NCBI RefSeq assembly: GCF_001653755.1
Contig: NZ_CP015125.1
Location: 1,741,001 to 1,805,000 of the forward strand
Length of the DNA: 64,000 bases
Source of the DNA: Dokdonia donghaensis DSW-1
GTDB taxonomy: Bacteria > Bacteroidota > Bacteroidia > Flavobacteriales > Flavobacteriaceae
Direction: 5' to 3'
The position numbers and the translations under genes are program-made. Below the pieces are notes generated by a model. The model did no database searches, was not told where the DNA came from, and saw only the letters and a program-made list of their open reading frames with translations. Below are positions 1 to 8,140 of the stretch, in pieces. The stretch's first letter is position 1, and every line of letters starts with the position of its first letter.

Positions 1-272
1 TCTCCTACCTGAGGTGTAGGTTTTGACAAGGTGTCTTTTTGTACGTATGTATACCAAAAACCACTAGCCGAACTTTGATAATCGTTTATGGTATCAGACT
101 CAATAACTTTTTTTAAAGCTTTCTCTTCTTGCGCAACACGTTCTATATTACGGGTAATAGTTTTTGTCTTAACATAAGACCCAGATTTTTGAGTAACTGG
201 CCTTCTTGCTACAGTTTCTGAACAAGAGATGGTAAGTAGCGCTATACAAAGTATTACAAATGTGTATCTCAT
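1..272 (-). CDS. gldI: GldI-like gliding-motility lipoprotein (partial, N-terminal part)
   Basis: Only the first 90 codons are visible before the left edge. The product starts with a lipoprotein signal peptide (lipobox cysteine at residue 17), followed by an ARRP motif, SGSYV, and a GFWYTYV stretch. This matches my memory of the N-terminal region of flavobacterial GldI, a lipoprotein with an FKBP-type peptidyl-prolyl isomerase domain required for gliding and type IX secretion; the isomerase domain itself would lie outside the window. The ATG overlaps the stop of nrnA by one base (TAATG), so the two are one translationally coupled unit. The nrnA-gldI neighbourhood is also what I recall from gliding flavobacteria. 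The call rests on partial sequence plus context. Confidence 0.75.
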   Translation of the reverse strand, partial: MRYTFVILCIALLTISCSETVARRPVTQKSGSYVKTKTITRNIERVAQEEKALKKVIESDTINDYQSSASGFWYTYVQKDTLSKPTPQVG

Positions 273-1285
273 TATGTTAACTGTTCTTTATACGTAGGTA
301 ATAATGCTTTAAACTGCGCTACGGTTTCTTCAAGAGATGAATCACTTTTGCCACCTGCTGCATTTGTATGCCCTCCACCGTGGTAATGTGCTCTTGCAAG
401 TTCATTTACAGAAAAATCACCTTTAGAACGCAGTGACATTTTAATGATACGATCTGCTTTATTTTCTATAAATATAACCGCAAATATAATGCCCTCTAGT
501 GAAAGACAGTAATTTACAAACCCCTCTGTATCTCCTTTTTGAAATTTATGATCATCCAGTTCCTTTTGTGATATGGTGATGTATGCCGTACGATACTCAC
601 GTAAGACTACAAGATTGCTTAGTGCAACGCCTAGTAGTTGTAGTCTAGACTCACTATTAGTGTCATAAATGTTTTGATGTATTTGGTCATTATTTGCTCC
701 TTTCTTGATAAGTGCAGCAATTACCTCGTGCGTTGTAGCTGTGGTAGACGGAAATCTAAAAGACCCTGTATCTGTCATAATACCTGTATATAGACAGCTA
801 GCCATATCTGCAGTAATTATATCTTCATCCCCCAGTGATTTTATAAAGTGATATACCATCTCACACGTACTACTCATACTTGTGTCACTGTAGGTTACAG
901 CCGCATAAGTATCTGGTTGCTGGTGATGGTCTATCATTATAAAGGGAGCACTTACTTTATCCAGTTCTGCCTCAAGGTCGCCTGTACGTGAGAAGTGGTT
1001 AAAATCTAGCGTAAAAATAAGATCTGCTGTTGTGATAGCTTTTCTCGCATTGCCTGTATTTGAGGTGTAAAATAATACTTCACTATCTCCCGGAAGCCAT
1101 TTTAAAAAATGTGGATACTCATTAGGAGCAACGACTACAGCCTCGTGTCCCTTCTTTTTAAGGTATGCTGCAAGAGCAAGCGTGCTTCCCATAGCATCTC
1201 CATCTGGATTTTTGTGGGGTATAATGGCAATTTTTTTTGAGTTAGAAAGTAACTCTTTTGTGGTTGTGATTTGCGTAGGATTCAT
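272..1285 (-). CDS. nrnA: DHH/DHHA1 phosphoesterase, NrnA-like oligoribonuclease/pAp phosphatase
   Basis: A cytoplasmic phosphoesterase of 337 residues, the normal NrnA length. Visible motifs are NPDGDAMGS near residue 26 (metal site I), an aspartate-rich FTLDFNH stretch near 91-97, the family-defining DHH at 119-121, and the C-terminal DHHA1 signature GGGHTNAAGG near 303-312. NrnA proteins degrade 2-5 nt RNA fragments and dephosphorylate pAp to AMP. It is the first gene of a leftward pair with gldI and is divergent from ndk. All key motifs are intact. The alternative, a cyclic-dinucleotide phosphodiesterase (PDE2 type) of the same fold, cannot be excluded from sequence alone. Confidence 0.9.
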   Translation of the reverse strand: MNPTQITTTKELLSNSKKIAIIPHKNPDGDAMGSTLALAAYLKKKGHEAVVVAPNEYPHFLKWLPGDSEVLFYTSNTGNARKAITTADLIFTLDFNHFSRTGDLEAELDKVSAPFIMIDHHQQPDTYAAVTYSDTSMSSTCEMVYHFIKSLGDEDIITADMASCLYTGIMTDTGSFRFPSTTATTHEVIAALIKKGANNDQIHQNIYDTNSESRLQLLGVALSNLVVLREYRTAYITISQKELDDHKFQKGDTEGFVNYCLSLEGIIFAVIFIENKADRIIKMSLRSKGDFSVNELARAHYHGGGHTNAAGGKSDSSLEETVAQFKALLPTYKEQLT

Positions 1286-1369
1286 AGATAGCGAAGATAC
1301 AATTTCTCTTGTGCTTGTTTTCTGCTTGGGATTAATTATTTGGGATTTTAAGTGGTTGTAAACTTAATA

Positions 1370-1399
1370 TTGTGATAACATTAAAAATCGGTATTTTTG
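1370..1399 (+). promoter_or_regulatory. Bacteroidota-type promoter for ndk
   Basis: TTG at 1370-1372, a 19-base spacer, and TATTTTTG at 1392-1399 match the TTG / TAnnTTTG consensus. It points right towards ndk and implies a leader of about 120 bases. That leader contains the palindrome copy at 1424. Confidence 0.65.
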
Positions 1400-1423
1400 C
1401 ACGCGATTTTAAGAAGGTATTTA

Positions 1424-1439
1424 CGCTTTCGCGAAAACA
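1424..1439. repeat. Palindrome copy, one mismatch (GCTTTCGCGAAAAC)
   Basis: Lies in the nrnA-ndk divergent region, inside the predicted ndk leader. The right arm has A in place of G, so symmetry is broken at one position. Confidence 0.75.
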
Positions 1440-1527
1440 AATAAGTTATTCTCACAAATGTGAGGGTTTTTGACAACACAAATTGCTTAGGCACATAAAC
1501 GTACAGCCTTTGCAGAAAATGAAAGAT

Positions 1528-1944
1528 ATGACAAATAGAACTTTTACAATGATTAAGCCTGATGGCGTTGAGAATGGACACATCGGAGCAATTTTAGAAA
1601 AAATCACTGCTAGTGGTTTCCGTATCGTAGCGATGAAGCTTACTCAAATGACAAAGGCAGATGCAGAGACTTTTTATGCTGTACACAATGAGCGTCCATT
1701 CTTTGGAGAGCTTGTAGAGTTTATGACACGCGGACCTATCGTTGCAGCGGTACTTGAAAAAGAAAACGCAGTAGCAGATTTCCGTACTTTAATAGGAGCT
1801 ACTAACCCTGCAGATGCTGCCGAAGGTACAATACGTGCACTTTATGCAACTTCTATGGGAGAAAATGCAGTACACGGTTCTGATAGTGATGAGAATGCAG
1901 CTATAGAAAGCGCTTTTCACTTTGCTGGACGTGAGATGTTTTAA
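1528..1944 (+). CDS. ndk: Nucleoside-diphosphate kinase
   Basis: Transfers the gamma phosphate between NTPs and NDPs through a phosphohistidine. The product is 138 residues, typical of the family. It contains the N-terminal TFTMIKPD strand and the catalytic motif NAVHGSD with the active-site histidine at residue 116. The start at 1528 (MTNRTF) is chosen because family members begin there; an in-frame ATG at 1519 and a longer frame from 1483 would add residues that are not part of the fold. A promoter at 1370-1399 and a hairpin at 1997-2026 make it a likely single-gene transcript. Confidence 0.95.
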   Translation: MTNRTFTMIKPDGVENGHIGAILEKITASGFRIVAMKLTQMTKADAETFYAVHNERPFFGELVEFMTRGPIVAAVLEKENAVADFRTLIGATNPADAAEGTIRALYATSMGENAVHGSDSDENAAIESAFHFAGREMF

Positions 1945-1996
1945 TTGCTAGTGCAGTTACAAACTACCATATAAGGTGTTTTACACCATACTTTAA

Positions 1997-2027
1997 AAGC
2001 TTCTCTATAACGGAGAGGCTTTTTTTG
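1997..2027 (+). terminator. Rho-independent terminator of ndk
   Basis: Nine-base stem AAGCTTCTC / GAGAGGCTT around a TATAACG loop, followed by a run of seven T. Confidence 0.85.
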
Positions 2028-2042
2028 TGGCTTCATTTTTTT

Positions 2043-2149
2043 GCGTTAAGGATAGCAGCGGTTACCCCACAGGAGTGAAGCAAGTGGAGGGACGACGCTT
2101 GTGTAGCGACGAGGAGTATGAGCGTATAGCCTGCCTCGTAGAGGAACGC
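2043..2149. other. Folded intergenic element (GCGTT ... AACGC), candidate structured RNA or repeat
   Basis: The stretch between the ndk terminator and the typA promoter is far more GC-rich than its surroundings and has no coding frame. It opens with GCGTTAAGGATAGCAGCGG and closes with AACGCCC; the end pieces GCGTT (2043-2047) and AACGC (2145-2149) are complementary. An inner CCTC-GTA-GAGG hairpin lies just before the closing strand. I recall similar elements (GCGTTAGGGAT..AGCGG .. ATAGC..CC) scattered between genes of many Flavobacteriaceae and possibly related to the candidate Flavo-1 RNA, but I cannot verify that link here. Confidence 0.5.
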
Positions 2150-2274
2150 CCAAAAGTGTCAAAACAACTTGATAATTGTGGGTTGTAGAACGATAAAAAT
2201 GAGATTTACAACGTTTGAAATTGCGTTAATGTATATCTATTAATGTAATAGCAAATAAATTAATTAATTATAGC

Positions 2275-2282
2275 TATTTTTG
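2275..2282 (+). promoter_or_regulatory. -7 box (TATTTTTG) upstream of typA
   Basis: A perfect TAnnTTTG element 34 bases before the typA ATG. No TTG is found at the usual -33 distance, so only half of the promoter consensus is present. Confidence 0.5.
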
Positions 2283-2316
2283 CACCGCCAAAAACACGGC
2301 ATTAATACAACCTATT

Positions 2317-4113
2317 ATGGACATAAGGAATATCGCGATTATCGCCCACGTAGACCACGGTAAAACAACCCTGGTAGACAAAATTATGTATCACTGTGAG
2401 CTTTTTAGAGAAAATGAGTCTAAAGGTGAACTTATACTAGATAACAATGACCTGGAGCGTGAGCGCGGGATTACTATTACTTCAAAAAACGTTTCTGTAA
2501 CCTACAAGGGTACTAAGATTAATATCATTGATACTCCTGGTCACGCCGATTTTGGTGGAGAGGTAGAGCGTGTATTAAATATGGCAGATGGTGTGTGTCT
2601 ACTTGTAGATGCCTTTGAAGGACCTATGCCACAAACACGTTTTGTATTACAGAAGGCAATAGACCTAGGTCTTAAGCCTTGTGTGGTTGTAAATAAAGTA
2701 GATAAAGAAAACTGTACTCCAGAAGAGGTACACGAGAAGGTTTTTGACCTTATGTTTGAACTAGGTGCCGAAGAGTGGCAACTAGACTTCCCTACAGTAT
2801 ACGGAAGTGCAAAAAATAACTGGATGTCTGACGACTGGCAGAAGGAAACAGACTCTATCGAGCCATTATTAGAAATGGTGATGGAGCACATACCAGTACC
2901 AGAAACTAAAGAAGGAAACACGCAGATGCTTATCACATCTCTAGACTTCTCTTCTTTTACAGGTCGTATCGCAATAGGACGTCTTAACCGTGGTGAGCTT
3001 AAAGAAGGTATGCAAGTATCTCTTGTAAAGCGCGATGGTACTATTAAGAAAACTCGTATTAAAGAACTTCACACTTTTGACGGTTTAGGTCGTATTAAAG
3101 TAGAGTCTGTACAAGCAGGTGATATCTGTGCGATTGTAGGCCTTGAAGGATTTGAGATAGGTGATACTGTAGCAGATTTTGAAAACCCAGAAGGTCTTGC
3201 AACGATTGATATTGATGAGCCTACAATGAGTATGTTATTCTCTATTAACGATTCTCCTTTCTTTGGAAAAGATGGAAAGTTTGTAACATCACGTCACATT
3301 AAAGATCGTCTTACTAAAGAACTAGAAAAGAACCTTGCGCTACGTGTAAACGATACAGATAGTGCAGATAAGTTCTTAGTATATGGTCGTGGGGTTATGC
3401 ACCTGTCTGTACTTATCGAGACAATGCGTCGCGAGGGGTATGAATTACAGATAGGACAGCCTCAAGTAATTATAAAAGAAATAGACGGTGTAAAATGTGA
3501 GCCGGTAGAAGAGCTTACTATTGACCTTCCAGAAAATGTTTCTGGTCGTGCAGTAGAGTTTGTAACAATGCGTAAAGGTGAGATGCTTTCTATGGAAGCA
3601 AAAGGTGAGCGTATGATTATAGAATTCTTAATCCCATCACGTGGTATTATAGGATTACGTAACCAACTTCTTACTGCTACTGCTGGAGAAGCAATTATGG
3701 CACACCGCTTTAAAGAATACCAGCCTTTTAAAGGTGATATCCCTGGACGTATTTCTGGATCACTTGTATCTATGGAAAACGGTACAGCTATCCCTTACTC
3801 TATAGATAAACTTCAAGATCGTGGTAAGTTTTTCGTATCACCTGGTGAAGATATCTATGAAGGTCAAGTAATAGGTGAAAACTCTCGTCAGGATGATATG
3901 AATATCAATATCACAAAAGCAAAGAAGCAGTCTAACGTACGTTCTTCTGGAGCAGATGATAAGGCTAAGATTGTACCTGCAATTAAGTTCTCACTAGAAG
4001 AAGCGCTAGAATATATTCAGAAAGATGAGTATGTAGAGGTAACTCCTAATCACTTAAGACTACGTAAGATTTACTTAAAAGAAGTAGACCGTAAGCGTAA
4101 CAAGATTGCCTAA
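2317..4113 (+). CDS. typA: Translational GTPase TypA/BipA
   Basis: Ribosome-associated GTPase of the EF-G superfamily that helps large-subunit assembly and growth under stress. At 598 residues it has the usual BipA length. The G1 loop AHVDHGKTT is at residues 10-18, G3 is DTPGHADF, and G4 is NKVDKENC. Domain II, the EF-G-like domains and the BipA C-terminal domain follow, ending with the GRISGSLVSMENG and TPNHLRLRKIYL stretches typical of TypA. It stands alone between a -7 box and a strong terminator. Confidence 0.97.
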   Translation: MDIRNIAIIAHVDHGKTTLVDKIMYHCELFRENESKGELILDNNDLERERGITITSKNVSVTYKGTKINIIDTPGHADFGGEVERVLNMADGVCLLVDAFEGPMPQTRFVLQKAIDLGLKPCVVVNKVDKENCTPEEVHEKVFDLMFELGAEEWQLDFPTVYGSAKNNWMSDDWQKETDSIEPLLEMVMEHIPVPETKEGNTQMLITSLDFSSFTGRIAIGRLNRGELKEGMQVSLVKRDGTIKKTRIKELHTFDGLGRIKVESVQAGDICAIVGLEGFEIGDTVADFENPEGLATIDIDEPTMSMLFSINDSPFFGKDGKFVTSRHIKDRLTKELEKNLALRVNDTDSADKFLVYGRGVMHLSVLIETMRREGYELQIGQPQVIIKEIDGVKCEPVEELTIDLPENVSGRAVEFVTMRKGEMLSMEAKGERMIIEFLIPSRGIIGLRNQLLTATAGEAIMAHRFKEYQPFKGDIPGRISGSLVSMENGTAIPYSIDKLQDRGKFFVSPGEDIYEGQVIGENSRQDDMNINITKAKKQSNVRSSGADDKAKIVPAIKFSLEEALEYIQKDEYVEVTPNHLRLRKIYLKEVDRKRNKIA

Positions 4114-4137
4114 GGATTTAGTATTCTTATAAATCAT

Positions 4138-4168
4138 AAACCCCGCTCTAAAAGAGTGGGGTTTTTTT
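4138..4168 (+). terminator. Rho-independent terminator of typA
   Basis: Stem CCCCGCTCT / AGAGTGGGG with an AAA loop, flanked by AAA and a run of seven T. Confidence 0.9.
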
Positions 4169-4171
4169 ATG

Positions 4172-4187
4172 CGCTTTCGCGAAAGCG
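4172..4187. repeat. Palindrome copy, perfect 16 bp
   Basis: CGCTTTCGCGAAAGCG directly after the T-run of the typA terminator. The right flank continues TAA as in the 22-bp form; the left flank differs. Confidence 0.9.
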
Positions 4188-4238
4188 TAATTTAATCTCT
4201 TACCATATCCTATAGAATTAAAAATAGTTTTACTTTTA

Positions 4239-5240
4239 TTGAAATATCCTAAAACTCGCAACCAAACCATCTATACTGTAAAAAAATATCAATCCGCAGA
4301 TGTCCAGCGCTGGAACAATTTTGTAGCACAGGCAAAAAATGCAACCTTTCTACACGACCGTTCCTTTATGGAGTATCACAGCGATAGGTTTACAGATTAC
4401 TCACTGCTCGTTTACAAGGGTGAAAAACTTGTTGCACTCCTTCCGGCTAATGCAGACGGAAATGATCTATACAGTCATCAGGGGTTAACGTATGGTGGTG
4501 TTTTGCTTTCGCGAAAGCAAAAACTACAAGATGTCATAGCAATTACTCAAGAAATATTAAAGTATGCGCAGCAACAAGGCTTCACATCTTTATATCTAAA
4601 ACAGCTTCCCACGTTTTATGCGGTGATGCCTAGTGATGAGTTTGAGTATATCGCACAATTACTTAGTGCTAGCTGTTACCGGGTAGATACTGCTTCTGTA
4701 ATAGATTATAGGAATACATTATCCATACAATCTAATCGTATGGAAGGAGTAAAAAAGGCAGAAAGAGCAGGTCTGGTTATAAAAGAGGAAGTAGGTTTTG
4801 ACAACTTTTGGAACGAAATACTCGTACCTAACCTAAAGCAAAAACATCAATCACAACCCACACATACCCTAGAGGAAATAAAAAAGCTACAAGCTTCTTT
4901 TCCAGAAAACATAAGGCAGTTTAATGTCTACCATAATAATACGATAGTAGGAGGGGCAACTATATTTGAGGCTAAAACCACGGCACACGTTCAATATATT
5001 TCGGCAGGAGAGAATAAGCAGGAGTTGGGAACGCTAGATTTCTTATTTTATGAGCTCATAGAGCAAACCTTTGCACATAAAAACTACTTTGATTTTGGTA
5101 TTTCAAACGAAGAGGGCGGCACAAAACTCAACAGTGGCTTATCTTACTGGAAAGAATGTTTTGGAGCACGTACCCACGTTCATAAATTCTATAAAGTAGC
5201 CGTGCAGAATCATTCACTACTTAAAGATGTCTTGATATGA
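4239..5240 (+). CDS. FemAB/BioF2-like GNAT acyltransferase of the polysaccharide cluster
   Basis: A 333-residue double-GNAT protein resembling FemAB-type aminoacyl/acyl transferases that acylate sugar amines or peptide amines. Visible marks are an N-terminal half with FVAQAKNATFLHDR, and a C-terminal half with FDFGISNEEGGTKLNSGL, typical of such proteins in Bacteroidota glycan clusters. There is no ATG near the conserved N-terminus; TTG at 4239 is the only canonical start, so the start is uncertain. The stop overlaps the next ATG (ATGA), placing it first in an overlapping run with the aminotransferase, flippase and acetyltransferase. A role in modifying the amino sugar made by its neighbours is inference. 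It carries a 22-bp palindrome copy at 4501. Confidence 0.7.
   Translation: MKYPKTRNQTIYTVKKYQSADVQRWNNFVAQAKNATFLHDRSFMEYHSDRFTDYSLLVYKGEKLVALLPANADGNDLYSHQGLTYGGVLLSRKQKLQDVIAITQEILKYAQQQGFTSLYLKQLPTFYAVMPSDEFEYIAQLLSASCYRVDTASVIDYRNTLSIQSNRMEGVKKAERAGLVIKEEVGFDNFWNEILVPNLKQKHQSQPTHTLEEIKKLQASFPENIRQFNVYHNNTIVGGATIFEAKTTAHVQYISAGENKQELGTLDFLFYELIEQTFAHKNYFDFGISNEEGGTKLNSGLSYWKECFGARTHVHKFYKVAVQNHSLLKDVLI
4501..4522. repeat. Palindrome copy inside the FemAB-like gene, 22 bp perfect
   Basis: TTTTGC-TTTCGCGAAA-GCAAAA is read as LSRKQK. The outer arms differ from the intergenic TTACGC type. Confidence 0.9.
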
Positions 5241-6343
5241 TTCCATTTTTAGACTTAAAAAAGATAAATGCACCTTATGAAAAGGAGCTTAAGAATAAGT
5301 TCGATTCTTTTTTAGAGAAAGGATGGTATATTCTTGGCAACGAGGTGACGGCTTTTCAAAAAGAGTATGCAGCTTACTGTGGTACTCAATTTTGTATAGG
5401 TACAGCAAATGGCCTTGACGCCTTGAGGCTCATTCTGGAAGGCTATAAAATACTAGGTAAACTGCAAGAGGGCGATGAGGTGCTCGTTGCGAGTAACACT
5501 TACATTGCAACCATCATAGGAGTAAAACAAGCGGGCTTAAAACCTATACTAGTTGAGGCAAATCTTGACACATTCAACTTTGATTATAACGATTTAGAAC
5601 AGAAAATCACTTCAAAGACAAGAGTGATTATGCCTACACATTTGTACGGAAGACTTACAGATATGGATAGGGTTAACGCTTTCGCGAAAGCGTACAACCT
5701 ACTCACCGTTACAGATTGTGCACAATCACACGGGGCAATTACAGCTTCTGGTATGCGCAGTGGCTCTCTGGCAGATGCGAGCGGTCATAGCTTTTACCCC
5801 ACAAAAAATCTAGGTGCTCTAGGTGATGCAGGAGCAATCACCACAAATGACAAAGCGCTAGCCGAAGTTGTAGAAAAATATAGAAACTACGGCTTTAAAG
5901 AGCGCTATGTCGCACAATATACTGGAGTAAATAGCCGCCTCGACGAACTACAGGCTGCTTTTTTGAGAATAAAACTTAGAGATCTAGACACGCAGAACAG
6001 TAAGCGCATCGCTATTGCAAAGCAATATCTTGAAGGGATAAATAATGAACATATTATTTTGCCACAATGGTCTGAGGGTAAGGATTACGTCTGGCATCTA
6101 TTTGTAGTGCGCTGTGAGCAGAGGGATGTATTACAAGAATATCTTAAGGCAAATGGTATCGCAACGATTATACATTACCCCGTGCCGCCGCACAAGCAAG
6201 AGGCTTTACAAGTGCTTGGATCTATGTCCTTACCAGTTTGCGAGCAGTTGCATAGTGAGGTGCTCAGTTTACCTATCAGTCCATCGCTTGCTAAAACGGA
6301 GATTACCCAGATTATAAAAGCCATAAACGACTTTAAATGCTAG
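5237..6343 (+). CDS. DegT/DnrJ/EryC1/StrS sugar aminotransferase (FdtB-like)
   Basis: PLP-dependent enzyme of 368 residues that converts a nucleotide keto-sugar to an amino sugar in the cytoplasm. Visible features are GNEVTAFQKEYAAYCG near 34-49, GTANGLDALRL near 55-65, D160 in VTDCAQSHG, and the PLP lysine at about K190 in SFYPTKNLGALGDAGA. The C-terminal VWHLFVVR stretch is also typical. With an FdtA-like ketoisomerase four genes downstream, the likely product is dTDP-3-amino-3,6-dideoxy-hexose (FdtB/QdtB activity); substrate assignment is inference. It overlaps its neighbours on both sides (ATGA upstream, 7 bp downstream), so it is part of one operon. A palindrome copy encodes AFAKA. Confidence 0.88.
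   Translation: MIPFLDLKKINAPYEKELKNKFDSFLEKGWYILGNEVTAFQKEYAAYCGTQFCIGTANGLDALRLILEGYKILGKLQEGDEVLVASNTYIATIIGVKQAGLKPILVEANLDTFNFDYNDLEQKITSKTRVIMPTHLYGRLTDMDRVNAFAKAYNLLTVTDCAQSHGAITASGMRSGSLADASGHSFYPTKNLGALGDAGAITTNDKALAEVVEKYRNYGFKERYVAQYTGVNSRLDELQAAFLRIKLRDLDTQNSKRIAIAKQYLEGINNEHIILPQWSEGKDYVWHLFVVRCEQRDVLQEYLKANGIATIIHYPVPPHKQEALQVLGSMSLPVCEQLHSEVLSLPISPSLAKTEITQIIKAINDFKC
5676..5693. repeat. Palindrome copy inside the aminotransferase gene, 18 bp perfect
   Basis: ACGCTTTCGCGAAAGCGT, read as NAFAKAY. Confidence 0.9.
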
Positions 6344-7617
6344 GTAAACTACGTAGCGGTATTGCAAATAATCTTTTACTTAAGATTACTTCTTTTAATG
6401 CAATAAGTGTGGGCTTACAAATACTAGGAGGTCTTATCACGTCAAAGCTTATCGCTATTTATCTAGGAGAACGCGGTATGGCATTGCTAGGTTATTTGCG
6501 CAATTTTATGACCACCACGCAAGCGGCCGGTAATCTAGGTTTGTCTAACGGTATTGTAAAGTATGTTGCCACAGGTGATGAGGAGAGTCATCCATTATCA
6601 AAGTTACTGTCTACTGCTGTCATCGTGAGTTTGATCGCTACTATAATTGTTTCGACGATTTTATATGTAGGGGCTGCTTATTTTAATACTCAGATTTTTG
6701 GCAATGGGGCGGAGTACATATACGTGTTTAAATGGCTGGCAATAGCACTACCGTTTATAACACTTAACGGTATTTTGCTAGCTGTTATTAATGGACAGTC
6801 GGCTTATAAGAAGGTGGTGAAGATTCAAATCTTTTCTAACCTGATAGGTCTTGCCATAACCATCTTAAGCATCATATACTATGGTGTACAAGGAGCACTA
6901 GTTGCGCTTGTTGTTAGTCCGGCGGTGATACTAGTGATTACGCTAGTTGCTTTAGGAAAAGAAGGTAGCGTATTGAAACACATCTCATTCTCAAAATTTG
7001 ACACAGGCGCTTTGCGCAAACTAGGGTCTTACACGCTTATGGCCTTATTTTCTATGATTGTGTTGCCGCTGGTGTATATCGCAATACGTAGAGAGATAGG
7101 GGAGGGAGCTGGTTACTGGGATGCTATGACGCGTGTGTCAGATTACTATTTTAAGTTTGTAGCGACATTAATGACCCTATATATTTTGCCTCAATTATCA
7201 AAAGCCACCACAAGCAGTGCTTTTAGAAAAGAGATTTTCGGGTTTTATAAAACCATCTTACCCCTGTTTGGGCTCGGGTTGTTGCTTATTTATTTTTTGC
7301 GTTCATTTATTGTTCAGTTATTATTTACTGAAGATTTTATGCCTATGACCTCATTGTTTAAATGGCAGTTGCTAGGAGATTTTTTTAAGGTTGCCTCACT
7401 AGTGATAGGCTACCAGATTATAGCCAAAAACAATCTCAAATTATTCCTCATTACCGAGGTAATCTCCCTTGTTGTAATTTATACTTCTGGAATATACTTT
7501 GTGCAAAATTTTGGTGCAGAGGGTGCGACAATGGGACATTGTTTAAGTTATTTTATGCATTTATTGGTATTACTGTTTATCTTTCGGGAGTCGCTTTTTA
7601 CAAAAACCAATGAGTAG
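6337..7617 (+). CDS. O-antigen/polysaccharide flippase (Wzx family)
   Basis: An integral membrane protein of 426 residues with about 12 hydrophobic segments, of the MOP exporter superfamily. The N-terminus LKITSFNAISVGLQILGG and the following KLIAIYLGERGMALLG resemble WzxE-type O-antigen translocases, which flip undecaprenyl-linked repeat units across the inner membrane. It starts 7 bp inside the aminotransferase gene and overlaps the acetyltransferase by 8 bp. The presence of a flippase argues that this cluster builds a lipid-linked oligosaccharide by the Wzx/Wzy route; no Wzy polymerase or ligase is in the window. Confidence 0.88.
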   Translation: MLGKLRSGIANNLLLKITSFNAISVGLQILGGLITSKLIAIYLGERGMALLGYLRNFMTTTQAAGNLGLSNGIVKYVATGDEESHPLSKLLSTAVIVSLIATIIVSTILYVGAAYFNTQIFGNGAEYIYVFKWLAIALPFITLNGILLAVINGQSAYKKVVKIQIFSNLIGLAITILSIIYYGVQGALVALVVSPAVILVITLVALGKEGSVLKHISFSKFDTGALRKLGSYTLMALFSMIVLPLVYIAIRREIGEGAGYWDAMTRVSDYYFKFVATLMTLYILPQLSKATTSSAFRKEIFGFYKTILPLFGLGLLLIYFLRSFIVQLLFTEDFMPMTSLFKWQLLGDFFKVASLVIGYQIIAKNNLKLFLITEVISLVVIYTSGIYFVQNFGAEGATMGHCLSYFMHLLVLLFIFRESLFTKTNE

Positions 7618-8140
7618 CCTAGGTAACATATTGCAATCATTTAGAATCTGGAAGTACAAGTTGCTCTCACAGACTACCTATGTAGACAGTAAACCTATGC
7701 TTTTTCAACCCGCACAACTTAATGGGAAGGGTGTGATACGCTTTCGCGAAAGCGTACAAATAGGTGTCATAAACTCTCCATCATTTTATAATACTTATGC
7801 TTACATCGAAGCAAGAAAGGAGGGAAGTGAGATTATTTTTGGGAACAACGTTGCGATTAATAATAATTTTTGTGCCATAGCAAACGAGGGAACGATTGTG
7901 ATAGGAGATGATACTACAATAGGGCTTAACTGCTCCATTTATAATTGTAATTTTCACAGTCTTGACCCCACCAGACGCCGAACCGATGCTGGACCAAGTG
8001 CCGCAGTAACGATAGGCAAAAATGTATTTATAGGCAATAATGTAAGCATCTGGAAAGGCGTGTCAATAGGTGATAATGCCGTGATTGCTGCTGGAAGCGT
8101 TGTGACATCCTCGGTAGCTGCGGGAGTTACATTCTCTTAA
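7610..8140 (+). CDS. Left-handed beta-helix (hexapeptide) acyltransferase, short C-terminus
   Basis: 176 residues with a run of hexapeptide repeats (IIFGNNVAINNN, TIVIGDDTTIGLN, VTIGKNVFIGNNVSI, SIGDNAVIAAGSVV) and a candidate catalytic histidine in CNFHSLDP. Such enzymes O- or N-acetylate sugars with acetyl-CoA. In this setting it may be the FdtC-type N-acetyltransferase of the amino-sugar pathway, or an O-acetyltransferase. The protein ends at SVAAGVTFS and lacks the GNPAK tail that normally closes this family, so the C-terminus appears trimmed by about ten residues. The stop abuts the stop of the opposing glycosyltransferase with no spacer. A palindrome copy encodes RFRES. Confidence 0.82.
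   Translation: MSSLGNILQSFRIWKYKLLSQTTYVDSKPMLFQPAQLNGKGVIRFRESVQIGVINSPSFYNTYAYIEARKEGSEIIFGNNVAINNNFCAIANEGTIVIGDDTTIGLNCSIYNCNFHSLDPTRRRTDAGPSAAVTIGKNVFIGNNVSIWKGVSIGDNAVIAAGSVVTSSVAAGVTFS
7737..7756. repeat. Palindrome copy inside the acetyltransferase gene, 20 bp perfect
   Basis: TACGCTTTCGCGAAAGCGTA; the only copy in the window read in the FRES frame. Confidence 0.9.

Noticed and set aside
2541..2936. 131-codon antisense frame in typA
   Set aside because: It is a shadow of the strongly conserved typA reading frame, with no family match or start signal.
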